The notes beneath the pieces were generated by a model. That model worked only from the letters and a program-made list of their open reading frames with translations, was not told the origin of the DNA and ran no database searches. 64,000 bases of DNA from Marinomonas agarivorans (lineage in GTDB: Bacteria; Pseudomonadota; Gammaproteobacteria; Pseudomonadales; Marinomonadaceae): positions 124,001-188,000 of the forward strand of contig NHNK02000003.1 in assembly GCA_002173415.2 (NCBI GenBank). The letters are read 5' to 3'. This document shows positions 38,345 through 46,740 of this stretch, one piece after another. The position numbers and the translations under genes are program-made. Each line of letters opens with the position of its first letter. Position 1 is the stretch's first letter.

Positions 38345-38980
38345 CTATAAAGACACAGACGAAAAAGTGGCTCCTGCTTGCTCAAAATATTGGCTCCATG
38401 CCTTACGTAGACGCATCGTTTCTGAATCAAGGCGGCCTACACCAACACCAAACATAAACACGTCACATCCACGGACGTTGACGAACTCATTAGGTGCTGG
38501 CAAAGATTGCTTGCCTGATAGAAGGTGATTGGGGTTAACGTATTCAGACGCTTCAATCCCGTCGGTAATAATCAAGATACTGTGCTTAACCTTGCTGCAA
38601 TCGAGCGCGTTGCGATTAAACCAAGCCAACACGTTAGTACTGCCTTGCGGCGCGACTTTCTCAGGAAGAGAAAGAAGATAAGCAGCAACAGCGGCGGATA
38701 TTTTCTTGTGATTATGGCGGCTGACTTTTAACGTTTTTTGCTCAAAGTTTTCGGCGTTTTGTAAAGAGCCAAAAGTCTGTAACTTAACTGTGTCGTATTG
38801 CTCTAATTGAGAAATCTTTTGCACAGTAAACATGGCTGAACGTTTATTAAATGCCTTATCCAACAACAAGGGATTAGAAGCGCTCACATCCACAAGAATA
38901 TAAAGGTCTTTTGCTATCGCAGGTGCGCTCACGGCACTCATCAAAAGAATAATGGCGATCACGTTTTTTAAAGTTTTCAT
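38345..38980 (-). CDS. Exported von Willebrand factor A-domain protein
   Basis: 211 residues with a clear signal peptide (MKTLKNVIAIILLMSAVSAP, cleavage after AIA). The mature protein is a VWA domain: metal-site start LYILVDVSASNP (DxSxS, with Ser-Ala-Ser) and the later ILIITDGIEAS. It should reside in the periplasm and bind a partner through a metal-dependent adhesion site. It is encoded with membrane proteins and the coupling protein in one run of genes, so a role in transfer or envelope interaction is inferred. The partner is unknown. Confidence 0.7.
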   Translation of the reverse strand: MKTLKNVIAIILLMSAVSAPAIAKDLYILVDVSASNPLLLDKAFNKRSAMFTVQKISQLEQYDTVKLQTFGSLQNAENFEQKTLKVSRHNHKKISAAVAAYLLSLPEKVAPQGSTNVLAWFNRNALDCSKVKHSILIITDGIEASEYVNPNHLLSGKQSLPAPNEFVNVRGCDVFMFGVGVGRLDSETMRLRKAWSQYFEQAGATFSSVSL

Positions 38981-38994
38981 GATTCAGTCTCCTA

Positions 38995-39915
38995 TTAAAC
39001 TAAGTGTTTTAAGATGTCTTCACGGTTAATGGATTGAATAGGCTTAATGGCCTTCTCCAAAGCGGATATATCAATCTGGTTTGGTGGCAGTAAATCGGCC
39101 TCGCGGTGTGTGTACTTGTTGTGATTGATGAGCTTAATGGTTGGATCTAACGCATCTTGAATGCTCAATAAAACTTCATCGGCTAATGCTTCACGGATGA
39201 TTTCATCGTCATACAGAAGTAAATTGTCTATTTGCGCTTGCAGGCTTTCATATTCTGCTTTGGCGGCTTGGTACGCAGAGACATCGCGCTCATCCAGCTC
39301 AACAGCCTGAGAGAGACGAGAATATTCCTCAAAGCGCTTTTCAAACTGAGACAAAGCAAAATGCGCCACAAAGACAGAGACAATCGCCAGTGAACCTATG
39401 CCAATTGAAAATAGAGAACCTGCAAGCGGTGTTAAAATGCTTGTCATCATCTGGTCTAAAACGCTATCGGATTCTTCTGCAAGCAGAGCATCTAAAGAAA
39501 TATCATCATCAAAGGAGGACAGCATTTCTCCTAAGCCACCGTTGTACAAAGTGACCACAATCAGCACTCCAATGCCCACCAAGTAAATTGGAATAAGAAG
39601 CGCCGTTGCACGATTTACAAACTGAAGTACGGGGTGATCGGCATTTTTCTGGCCGATAAAATGCACAGCCAAGACCAATATCAAACTGGCGAACGCCATA
39701 ATCCAAGGTTTCCAAACCTTGTCTTCGGTGCCAAAAGTCATTTCAAAGGTGGCATAGATAATCTTTGATTCAAACGCGACGACCAATAAAGCAAGCAGCG
39801 CAAAAGCAATGCCAGAGATTTTAATGCCCACCAATCGCTGGGCATCGGCAATGCTAGGTTGCCGCAGCGATTCCAATGTCGCCTGTACAGGCTGTTTAAA
39901 AATAGCTTCATTCAT
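38995..39915 (-). CDS. Four-helix inner-membrane protein with coiled coil
   Basis: 306 residues, family not recognised. Membrane segments at about 33-52, 68-86, 103-124 and 165-190, an acidic loop (SSFDDDISLDALLAEESDS) between the third and fourth, then a soluble coiled coil (about 192-245) and a polar tail. GGAGG precedes the start. It lies between the coupling protein and the VWA protein, and an eight-base overlap joins it to the gene before it. Confidence 0.55.
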   Translation of the reverse strand: MNEAIFKQPVQATLESLRQPSIADAQRLVGIKISGIAFALLALLVVAFESKIIYATFEMTFGTEDKVWKPWIMAFASLILVLAVHFIGQKNADHPVLQFVNRATALLIPIYLVGIGVLIVVTLYNGGLGEMLSSFDDDISLDALLAEESDSVLDQMMTSILTPLAGSLFSIGIGSLAIVSVFVAHFALSQFEKRFEEYSRLSQAVELDERDVSAYQAAKAEYESLQAQIDNLLLYDDEIIREALADEVLLSIQDALDPTIKLINHNKYTHREADLLPPNQIDISALEKAIKPIQSINREDILKHLV

Positions 39916-40207
39916 GACCTTTCCCTCCTAACAATTGCAAGCTGTTTTCATAGGCGTTCATATCAAACGCATGCTCGCTCGAATCTGTTTTAAATTTGTA
40001 ACGTTGATACATCGCACTGGCGGCTACTTCCCCTCGCACCAGACATTGCTGTTGTTGCATTAACAGCGCGTTTATCTGTTTTCTATGCTCACATTGGCGT
40101 TGAAAAAACAGACTCTTCAACAGCGTTAAATCGGGTATTTGGTGCGCACTGACAGCCTGTTGAATATGAATCAACGCATCCATACTTTTTGGGTGATGCT
40201 GGCTCAT
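39908..40207 (-). CDS. Small hypothetical protein between coupling and membrane proteins
   Basis: 99 residues, rich in His and Gln (MSQHHPKSMDALIHIQQAV), no membrane segment, not recognised. AAAGGAGG ribosome site. It begins two bases after the coupling-protein stop and overlaps the next gene by eight bases, so it is part of the same translation-coupled operon. Confidence 0.55.
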   Translation of the reverse strand: MSQHHPKSMDALIHIQQAVSAHQIPDLTLLKSLFFQRQCEHRKQINALLMQQQQCLVRGEVAASAMYQRYKFKTDSSEHAFDMNAYENSLQLLGGKGHE

Positions 40208-40209
40208 AC

Positions 40210-41949
40210 TTACCTCCTTTTGAAAAGGGACTTAGGGTTAAAAATCAGACGACTAATGCGCCTTAAAATAGCTTCACGGTGATCTGGATCGGCTGTATAA
40301 GCCGTCACGGGTAATTCAGAAAAATAAGGGGCGATTTTCAAACGCAGTGCTCTTGCCCCAGCTCGAATGGCAATCAGGTTGCCTGTATCCGAAGATAAGA
40401 AGCGCTTGACCTGATCGGGTGTCATGACCGCACTTTCACGGTACGACTTATTGCCTGATCTTGGGTCTCTTTGAATATGAGTACGTTTACCCAGAGCTTC
40501 GCTAATGTAGTTGTAATTATCTGGATGGTTGGTCGCCATGAATAACACCACATCCGCATTCCCTTCAAAGCTGCCATAGGTCTTAGGGTACGAGGCTTTC
40601 ATGCCCTCTCGGTCTTGAGCGATAGCCACAACCGACAACCCATAAGAGCGCGCTACAGGCAGTGCCACTTCCAATGTCGCGTTATGACCCATTGCTTGGA
40701 CTTCATCGATGATGAAAAGACATTGGCCTTTCTTAGGCGTTACAGCTTCAAAGGTGTACGACACAAAATTCGTGAATAAACGAAAGAGCGGCTGTAACTC
40801 TTCACGGAGTGAAAGAACTGGTGTAACAAAAGAGAACACCACATCATCACGGGTCTTAGCATCGGCTAGCGGATGCGTTGTTTTTGCCAGCATGTGCTTG
40901 ACTGAGGGCAAGGCCAGCCATTTAAGCTGCTCTTGCAACGTGGCAACTAAAGAAGATTTAGTATCGCCAGAGGCATTGACAAACGCACTTGCTGAAGCAG
41001 CAATCGCCCCAGAAAACGCCGTGTTTTTCAGCAAGAGGCGACCTAGTAAAATACGCGCTTCTTTTGGCGTTGTTTCAAGCTCACCATCACTGTTATAAAC
41101 ACGATATCCATGTGTCACCAACTCACACACAAAAGGCAATGTGTGTTCATTCTCCTCATGCTCGGCCAGCACATGAAGAATAAGCGCTGTTAAATAGCCA
41201 CGCGCCGTATCACTAAAGAAAGGTGATTTAGACCCCGCTGGCGTTACCACCAAACTTTCTGCTAGACGTTGCGCCCACTTTACCGCTGCATCCTTGCCCT
41301 CACGCTGCATCGCGGATTTAATATCATCCATTGGGTTCCATTGCGCCGAACGTTCAGCCTCATGCGGGTAAAAGGTAATCCACTTACGTTTATCATTCTG
41401 CGCTAATGCATCGGTGATCTGTCCTTTAGGGTCAATGATGCAAGCACTACCGCGCCAAAGAGCGAGCATAGTAATTAGCCATGTGGTTTTACCCGCCCCT
41501 GTCATGGCATACACCATAATATGGCGCTGAATTGTTAAGCCGACTGGCTGAATCAGCCCAAACCCCGCCCACCAGACACGACCCAGTAAAATCTTTGATG
41601 GCGTATACAAGTAAGTCATCGTCGTTAACGTTGATGAGAAACCTGCTGTTGAATAGCGGCCAAACCTAAAAACCACTTCTTTCCAGCGTCCAACCACCAT
41701 GTACATGCGGTACATACTGCGCCACATTGGAAAAACGCTCGGTAACCAACTGTATAAACGAGGTGTATACAGACCCAATAAACGAAGCACGCGCAATAAT
41801 ACGGCTTTAACAACAAAGCTAATTAAGACATATGCAAAACCAATAGCAGCAACCGTCACCGCTATCTCTATGGGAGACATCGCTTTTAAAGTAAGCGCAA
41901 CATCGGTTAACTCAGGAACGGCTTGAAAGAAAGATTGAATCGTATTCAT
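40210..41949 (-). CDS. VirD4/TraD-like type IV coupling protein
   Basis: 579 residues from MNTIQSFFQAVPE, with GGAGG upstream; an in-frame extension of 17 residues overlaps the previous gene. Two hydrophobic stretches near the N-terminus, then the ATPase: Walker A in YAMTGAGKTTWLITM (about 150), Walker B in CLFIIDEVQAMG, and VVAIAQDREGMKASY. Coupling proteins bring the relaxase-DNA complex to a conjugation channel. The island has its own coupling protein but no channel genes, suggesting use of a helper element. Confidence 0.82.
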   Translation of the reverse strand: MNTIQSFFQAVPELTDVALTLKAMSPIEIAVTVAAIGFAYVLISFVVKAVLLRVLRLLGLYTPRLYSWLPSVFPMWRSMYRMYMVVGRWKEVVFRFGRYSTAGFSSTLTTMTYLYTPSKILLGRVWWAGFGLIQPVGLTIQRHIMVYAMTGAGKTTWLITMLALWRGSACIIDPKGQITDALAQNDKRKWITFYPHEAERSAQWNPMDDIKSAMQREGKDAAVKWAQRLAESLVVTPAGSKSPFFSDTARGYLTALILHVLAEHEENEHTLPFVCELVTHGYRVYNSDGELETTPKEARILLGRLLLKNTAFSGAIAASASAFVNASGDTKSSLVATLQEQLKWLALPSVKHMLAKTTHPLADAKTRDDVVFSFVTPVLSLREELQPLFRLFTNFVSYTFEAVTPKKGQCLFIIDEVQAMGHNATLEVALPVARSYGLSVVAIAQDREGMKASYPKTYGSFEGNADVVLFMATNHPDNYNYISEALGKRTHIQRDPRSGNKSYRESAVMTPDQVKRFLSSDTGNLIAIRAGARALRLKIAPYFSELPVTAYTADPDHREAILRRISRLIFNPKSLFKRR

Positions 41950-41950
41950 A

Positions 41951-42166
41951 TCAGCCTCCATTGCCATAAAAGCCAAAGACACGGCGTTTAATAAAAGCAA
42001 TGACGCCTCTAATCAGATGCCACCAAAATACAAAGCCAACAAATCCAATGGAAATAACCTGCCAGTGGTGAGGTAGATAGGCTAACTCGATGCCAAACAG
42101 CATCAAGACCAGCCGAACAATCCATTCGGCAGGCCATAGGGCTATGACTTGAATAGAGGAAATCAT
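41951..42166 (-). CDS. Small membrane protein of the transfer operon
   Basis: 71 residues from MISSIQVIALWPAEW, chosen for the GAGGAG seven bases upstream. Two hydrophobic segments (VRLVLMLFGIELAYL and VISIGFVGFVFWWHLI). Not recognised. One base separates it from the coupling-protein start. Confidence 0.55.
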   Translation of the reverse strand: MISSIQVIALWPAEWIVRLVLMLFGIELAYLPHHWQVISIGFVGFVFWWHLIRGVIAFIKRRVFGFYGNGG

Positions 42167-42168
42167 GA

Positions 42169-42369
42169 TTAATCTCCTCGGCCAGATGTAGGTTCGTTTT
42201 TGAAGGTTAGAATTACCATCCAAACGATTTGAAGAGCGTTACTGGCAAAGCTCAAAGCAAAGAGGTTATCTCCGCTATGCACTGAAAACGCCACTCCCGC
42301 CAAGGATGAGAGCACTAACGTCACAAACATGCTGCTTGCTAATACGGCTTTAAATGTTTCGTATTTCAT
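42169..42369 (-). CDS. Small membrane protein, first gene of the transfer operon
   Basis: 66 residues from MKYETFKAVLASS, with GAGG eight bases upstream; ATG at 42375 or GTG at 42378 are alternatives. Two hydrophobic segments. Not recognised. The operon promoter should lie in 42380-42550, a spacer shared with the divergent cargo genes. Confidence 0.5.
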   Translation of the reverse strand: MKYETFKAVLASSMFVTLVLSSLAGVAFSVHSGDNLFALSFASNALQIVWMVILTFKNEPTSGRGD

Positions 42370-42559
42370 AGCCATCACCTCGTTAAGTAAAAATTAACTA
42401 ATGTTGGCTACGATACGTTCAGAGCTAATGGACATTCTCGTCAAAACAAGAAAACGTTTTTGTCGGTTTTGTCCAAATAACTTCTATTGATCAAATGCAG
42501 TCCTGTTGAGAATCATAAAATCGTCAGTGCCAGAGATATAAAACAAAGAAAGAAGACAA

Positions 42560-42898
42560 ATGAATAACCATTCGCCCCCTCCTGTCCATAAAATCCTCCG
42601 ACCAAATGAAGAGGCCACGAAAGGTATCAAAGAGTGTTTCCAAATAAGCGTCACTCAAGGTTTCCTTACATCTCAAGAGGAATGTGCAAGGTTTGGTCTG
42701 CAAAACATTTTGGAATTGCTGGTAAATAAACATATAGAGAGGAACCCAGATCATACCGTAGAGCAGGCTCAGTCGCTGGTTATAGAGGCTGCAATTTGGT
42801 CATATGCAGATATGGAACTAGATATGGAAGATGTTGATGCTGCCTACAGGGAAGGTTATGAATCAGCTCTTGAAAAGTATGAAATACCCATGGAATAG
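42560..42898 (+). CDS. Hypothetical acidic protein upstream of the ankyrin NTPase
   Basis: 112 residues, not recognised. Soluble, acidic (DMELDMEDVDAAYREGYESALEKYE), start behind AAGAAGA. It lies 65 bases before the 1014-residue gene in the same direction and might be a cotranscribed partner, or an independent small gene. Confidence 0.5.
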   Translation: MNNHSPPPVHKILRPNEEATKGIKECFQISVTQGFLTSQEECARFGLQNILELLVNKHIERNPDHTVEQAQSLVIEAAIWSYADMELDMEDVDAAYREGYESALEKYEIPME

Positions 42899-42963
42899 TA
42901 ATTTATTATCATCGTGAGTACACTTGAACTGTCTAGGGATTAAGATAGCTATGTAGTGTATCT

Positions 42964-45900
42964 ATGAGAGCTGAGAATTATTTATACCAAGAACTTGCTA
43001 AACAACGTATCCATGAAGACTGCTTACCTTCCATTCTTGAAGAAAAGTATGACGATTGCGTTGCAAAACTGTTCAAGGAAATCATTGAATGTGTGTCATT
43101 AAGAACTAAAACAACTGGTGCAAAGCACAATCAATGGAAAGATAAAGAGTACTTTGATGATTATTTCTTCAGAGTTTTTATGTATTTAAAACCAAAACAT
43201 GACAAATACAGTGATTTTCTCAAAGTTTTGAGAATCGCTTTTCCTCACAAAGAGGATAAGTATATAGAAAAAAATATTCGATCTAGGGGAGCTTTATCTG
43301 GAGAAAGCTTTGTTGAAGAAGAAGCTATCGTTTTGATATGCGCTTCGGCTCACTTTCACGGACACACTTTAATTGAGCACATTAGAAATTTTTTTCAATA
43401 TTGGCGCCCCAAAGGCATTCATTTATATTGTGAAGAAGGTCATGAGGAGACTATAGATAGATTAATTCATGAACCAGCAACACTGACGAAACATAAACCT
43501 ACGAGTCGACTTTTTAATGACTCAATACACACGAAAATGATTTCTAATGATCAAGGCTGGCTTGATCCTCATAATACTACTCAGCTTCCATTCTTTGGAA
43601 GATTTAATGAGCTGTCACAACTCGGCGAGTTTATAAGCACTAGCAATTTGTTCAGCGTTTGGGCTATTAAAGGGGCATCTGGCTCAGGCAAAACAAGGCT
43701 AACAATAGAATTTATCAATCAGGAAACGGGAAAGCGGCTTCAAGATTGGGACGTGCTGTTCATAGAGCATAACGACAAATACGATAGTGATAAATGGACA
43801 CAGTGGAAACCTGAAAAAAATACACTGATTATTTCAGATTATGTATATGGCTGTGATCAAGCTCTCAAAGCCATATTCAATAATTTCAAGCTAACAACGA
43901 TATTTAAAATAAGACTTCTTGTTATTGATCACCAGTTTGATGATCCACTGATTCAAGATCGCCGCTGGGGTATTGCTGGGGATGGCTCAGACATAAATAA
44001 AAATCAGCACCATTTTTATCAATCAGAGCCACTAGCGCTAACGGCCACAAATGATCAACATGAAGTTATCCATGCCATCATTGCATCGAGGGCTGATAAA
44101 GCACGAGACAGCGATGAGGTTCAGGATGGCGCTAATTATCTCAAGAACTTAAGCAATGCCTACCACCCTTTATTTGCAGCCTTGACAGGCGAAGCAATTA
44201 AAAACGGACAAGACTTTCATAACTGGAACCGTCGCGACCTCATTTATTATTACCTAACAGGGGCAAACCGTATTCCTTGGCAAGGCAGCGATGATACTTC
44301 GCTTAGTTATTGGTCTAGCTTCTTTATCTGCGCTGCAACAATATTCGGAGAAATTAAGTACAAAGCTGCTATTAGCGTAGCAAGTGGGATATCTGGAACA
44401 CCCGAAGATTTTTCTGAAGTGAAGCGCTTATCTAATCGCATTACAAGCAATACCTCTCCTATCAAGTTAAGAGCTTTTGAACCTGATTTACTGGGAGAGA
44501 GTTTTTTCTTACTTTTAATACAGGATTTGCTTAACTCGCCCAAGCAGGCAAAGCAGTTTGTCGGATTTCTTTCTGAGATCATTGAGGTCTTAACCGAGAG
44601 CCAGTCACTTGAGTTGATCGGCTTTATGGATCGATTAACAACAAACCTACTGAACGAAGATCAAACCGACGCCAAAGTTCAGGAAGTATGGCAAGGCTTG
44701 CTTGAATTCGTTGACCCTAAATATGCAAAAGGGCTGCTGAAGGAACACCTCACTGTATCCTCAGTGTTAATCAGTGCGAAAATTAACAATGCACTAAAGC
44801 TGGAAGAAATAGCTCAGCCTGATGTGTTTGATGATTTCTTAATAGAACTCAATAAAAACATAGAGGTTTGTCAACTTTACAAATATAGAGGAATCGATTT
44901 TCTAAAAGAAACACTGGTATATGCGCTTTATGATTTCGACATAGCACTTATTGAAAATGACAGCATATCAAAAATGCCTGATGGCTTAATAAATTTGATA
45001 AATTTTTATCATGAAAACCATGAAGATGGTTATATGGAGCCAGTTCTTTATCTATGCATTAATCATCTCTTATGGAAGGTCGCATTTTTTTTGATTACAG
45101 AAAATAACCTCATCAACACAAGGTTTCGTGCTGCAAGTGGAGCATCGCCGCTGATGCTTGCTTGCCACATAGGAAATGAACAAGCTGTTGAAGTAATGAC
45201 TCAATTAGGAGCAGATGTGAATGGATGCGACGATTTTGGAAAAACTCCCTTAATGGAGGCCAGTGAGTTTGGCTATTATAATATCGTCAGCGCCTTACTG
45301 GAGGCTGGAGCAAACCCTACCACTTCACAAAATGATGGTTATGACGGAATGGTCTGGCAAAGCTGGGACGGTGAAGGTTCTGAGCTATTGCAATCAGATG
45401 GATTTACACCTCTTTTATTCGCTCTTAAAAATGAACATATAGAGACCTTTAAGCTACTTATTCAAGTGGATAAAACCGTAGTTAATCGACCTGATAATGA
45501 TGGTGCCACACCATTAATGTGGGCATGTGTATCGGAAAGCCACTGTTCTGAATTTATAGAAACACTAATCAAAAACGGGGCAGATATTAATATGGTCAAT
45601 AAAAAGGGTAGAAATGCTCTAGCGTTTGCCCTGTATAGCTCTTATTGTTCCGAAGATAAAGTGGCTATATTTCTAAGGTACGGCATCGATAGCCACGTCC
45701 TAAAAGCTTTGGGTCAATCATCAAGCTTTTGGGCAAATCGCGCATCTGAAAAAGCTCTAGAACTTATACTTAAGGAAACTATGAGCGTTGAAGGATTCGG
45801 CGCTTTTTTGCATATGTCGATCATAGGAACCGTTCGCGGCAATGATCTTAAAAACACAAAGCTACTCTGTCAGTACATGATAAAAGTTCCTGTTATCAAA

Positions 45901-46008
45901 ACCGTTATTCAAAAGCTAAGTGAAGAAGCTCATATGAATAATCATGTAGAAATAGAGGGGCTATTAATTGAGTTATTAGAAACCCCTTCAATACATCTCA
46001 TACCTTAA
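42964..46008 (+). CDS. STAND-like P-loop NTPase with ankyrin repeats, putative defence protein
   Basis: 1014 residues. Residues 1-200 form an unassigned domain. The NTPase starts with LPFFGRFNELSQL (the usual start of such modules), Walker A is KGASGSGKTRLTIEF (about 235-249), and NTLIISDYVYG is a likely Walker B. A helical region follows (about 400-700). The C-terminus has ankyrin repeats (about 720-895; GASPLMLACHIGNEQAVEVM, DDFGKTPLMEASEFGYYNIV, GATPLMWACVSE). This N-effector / NTPase / repeat-sensor order is that of STAND (NLR-like) proteins, several of which defend against phages. The specific effector and trigger are unknown. It lies beside a restriction system. Confidence 0.65.
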   Translation: MRAENYLYQELAKQRIHEDCLPSILEEKYDDCVAKLFKEIIECVSLRTKTTGAKHNQWKDKEYFDDYFFRVFMYLKPKHDKYSDFLKVLRIAFPHKEDKYIEKNIRSRGALSGESFVEEEAIVLICASAHFHGHTLIEHIRNFFQYWRPKGIHLYCEEGHEETIDRLIHEPATLTKHKPTSRLFNDSIHTKMISNDQGWLDPHNTTQLPFFGRFNELSQLGEFISTSNLFSVWAIKGASGSGKTRLTIEFINQETGKRLQDWDVLFIEHNDKYDSDKWTQWKPEKNTLIISDYVYGCDQALKAIFNNFKLTTIFKIRLLVIDHQFDDPLIQDRRWGIAGDGSDINKNQHHFYQSEPLALTATNDQHEVIHAIIASRADKARDSDEVQDGANYLKNLSNAYHPLFAALTGEAIKNGQDFHNWNRRDLIYYYLTGANRIPWQGSDDTSLSYWSSFFICAATIFGEIKYKAAISVASGISGTPEDFSEVKRLSNRITSNTSPIKLRAFEPDLLGESFFLLLIQDLLNSPKQAKQFVGFLSEIIEVLTESQSLELIGFMDRLTTNLLNEDQTDAKVQEVWQGLLEFVDPKYAKGLLKEHLTVSSVLISAKINNALKLEEIAQPDVFDDFLIELNKNIEVCQLYKYRGIDFLKETLVYALYDFDIALIENDSISKMPDGLINLINFYHENHEDGYMEPVLYLCINHLLWKVAFFLITENNLINTRFRAASGASPLMLACHIGNEQAVEVMTQLGADVNGCDDFGKTPLMEASEFGYYNIVSALLEAGANPTTSQNDGYDGMVWQSWDGEGSELLQSDGFTPLLFALKNEHIETFKLLIQVDKTVVNRPDNDGATPLMWACVSESHCSEFIETLIKNGADINMVNKKGRNALAFALYSSYCSEDKVAIFLRYGIDSHVLKALGQSSSFWANRASEKALELILKETMSVEGFGAFLHMSIIGTVRGNDLKNTKLLCQYMIKVPVIKTVIQKLSEEAHMNNHVEIEGLLIELLETPSIHLIP

Positions 46009-46445
46009 AATATGAGAACTAGACCACAGAGCTGCGCACTGCAAGATGTCCCCGTGTACTACAAAACAAGTTTTTCCACACAAGGGGCATCTTGGCAAGG
46101 GAACCCGCTGCGCGTTCCCGTTGCATCCCTCCGACTTGATACCTATTCAACATTGAGCTTTTAGGCATCATAAACGTTTCGCCGTTTTATCACTCGCAGG
46201 TGATTGGAGATATGCCTCTCCATCCTGCACCCAACCATGCATAATCTGATGTCAGATTAATCACCAGTCAGGTGCGTTCCTGCTCCCGACACCCATGACC
46301 AACCGTACGCCGATTGGATACTGTCAGCGTATTTGCCGCTGAACCACAACCACAGTTTCGTCTTTGGACGACGACCAAGAAATGTTCTTGGATGCATGCT
46401 TTGATGAGAGCTTGTTAATGAATGCTTTTAATACTAGTCGCTGAT
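46009..46445. other. Structured noncoding stretch between the NTPase and the restriction operon
   Basis: No supported gene in about 440 bases. Three structures stand out: CAAGATG-T-CCCC (46042-46053) pairing with GGGGCATCTTG (46084-46094); GGGAAC/GTTCCC (46099-46119); and the perfect palindrome TAATCTGA-TG-TCAGATTA (46242-46259). Composition looks more G+C-rich than the flanking genes. It may hold a small RNA, a recombination scar, or the operator of the HTH gene. Confidence 0.45.
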
Positions 46446-46474
46446 TATTATTTTGTTTGACTTTTTTGTATAAT
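46446..46474 (+). promoter_or_regulatory. Candidate promoter of the restriction operon
   Basis: A perfect TATAAT at 46469-46474, 46 bases before the chosen start of the HTH gene. The -35 region 17 bases upstream is weak (A+T only), which would fit activator control, possibly by the HTH protein itself. Confidence 0.35.
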
Positions 46475-46519
46475 GATGTACTTTTTCGACAGGTTTATCC
46501 TTGTTATGTGGCAAACAAT

Positions 46520-46726
46520 ATGTCTAATACAATAATGACCGTCAAAGAGGTTGCGACCTACTTGAAGGTAAATCAAAGAACGATTTATAGAATGGCTATA
46601 TCAGGAAAACTTCCTGCCTTTAGGGTAGGTTCATCATGGCGCTTCAAATCCTCTGAAATCGATGCATGGATTGAGTCAGAACATAATTCCATGCAGCAGC
46701 CAACATTAAAAAAAAACATACGCTAG
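46520..46726 (+). CDS. Excisionase/MerR-type helix-turn-helix protein
   Basis: 68 residues from MSNTIMTVKEVATYL (an ATG five codons later and a longer frame upstream are alternatives). It is a standard HTH_17 domain: TVKEVATYLKVNQRTIYRMA, GKLPAFRVGSSWRFKSSEID. Such proteins are excisionases, AlpA-like regulators or control proteins. The gene precedes the methyltransferase by 14 bases, so I infer a control role in the restriction operon. Confidence 0.75.
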   Translation: MSNTIMTVKEVATYLKVNQRTIYRMAISGKLPAFRVGSSWRFKSSEIDAWIESEHNSMQQPTLKKNIR

Positions 46727-46740
46727 GGGAAACGCCTTAC

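Noticed and set aside
42524-42754. Minus-strand frame over the 112-residue hypothetical gene
   Set aside because: It is a shadow; the plus-strand frame has the ribosome site and better composition.
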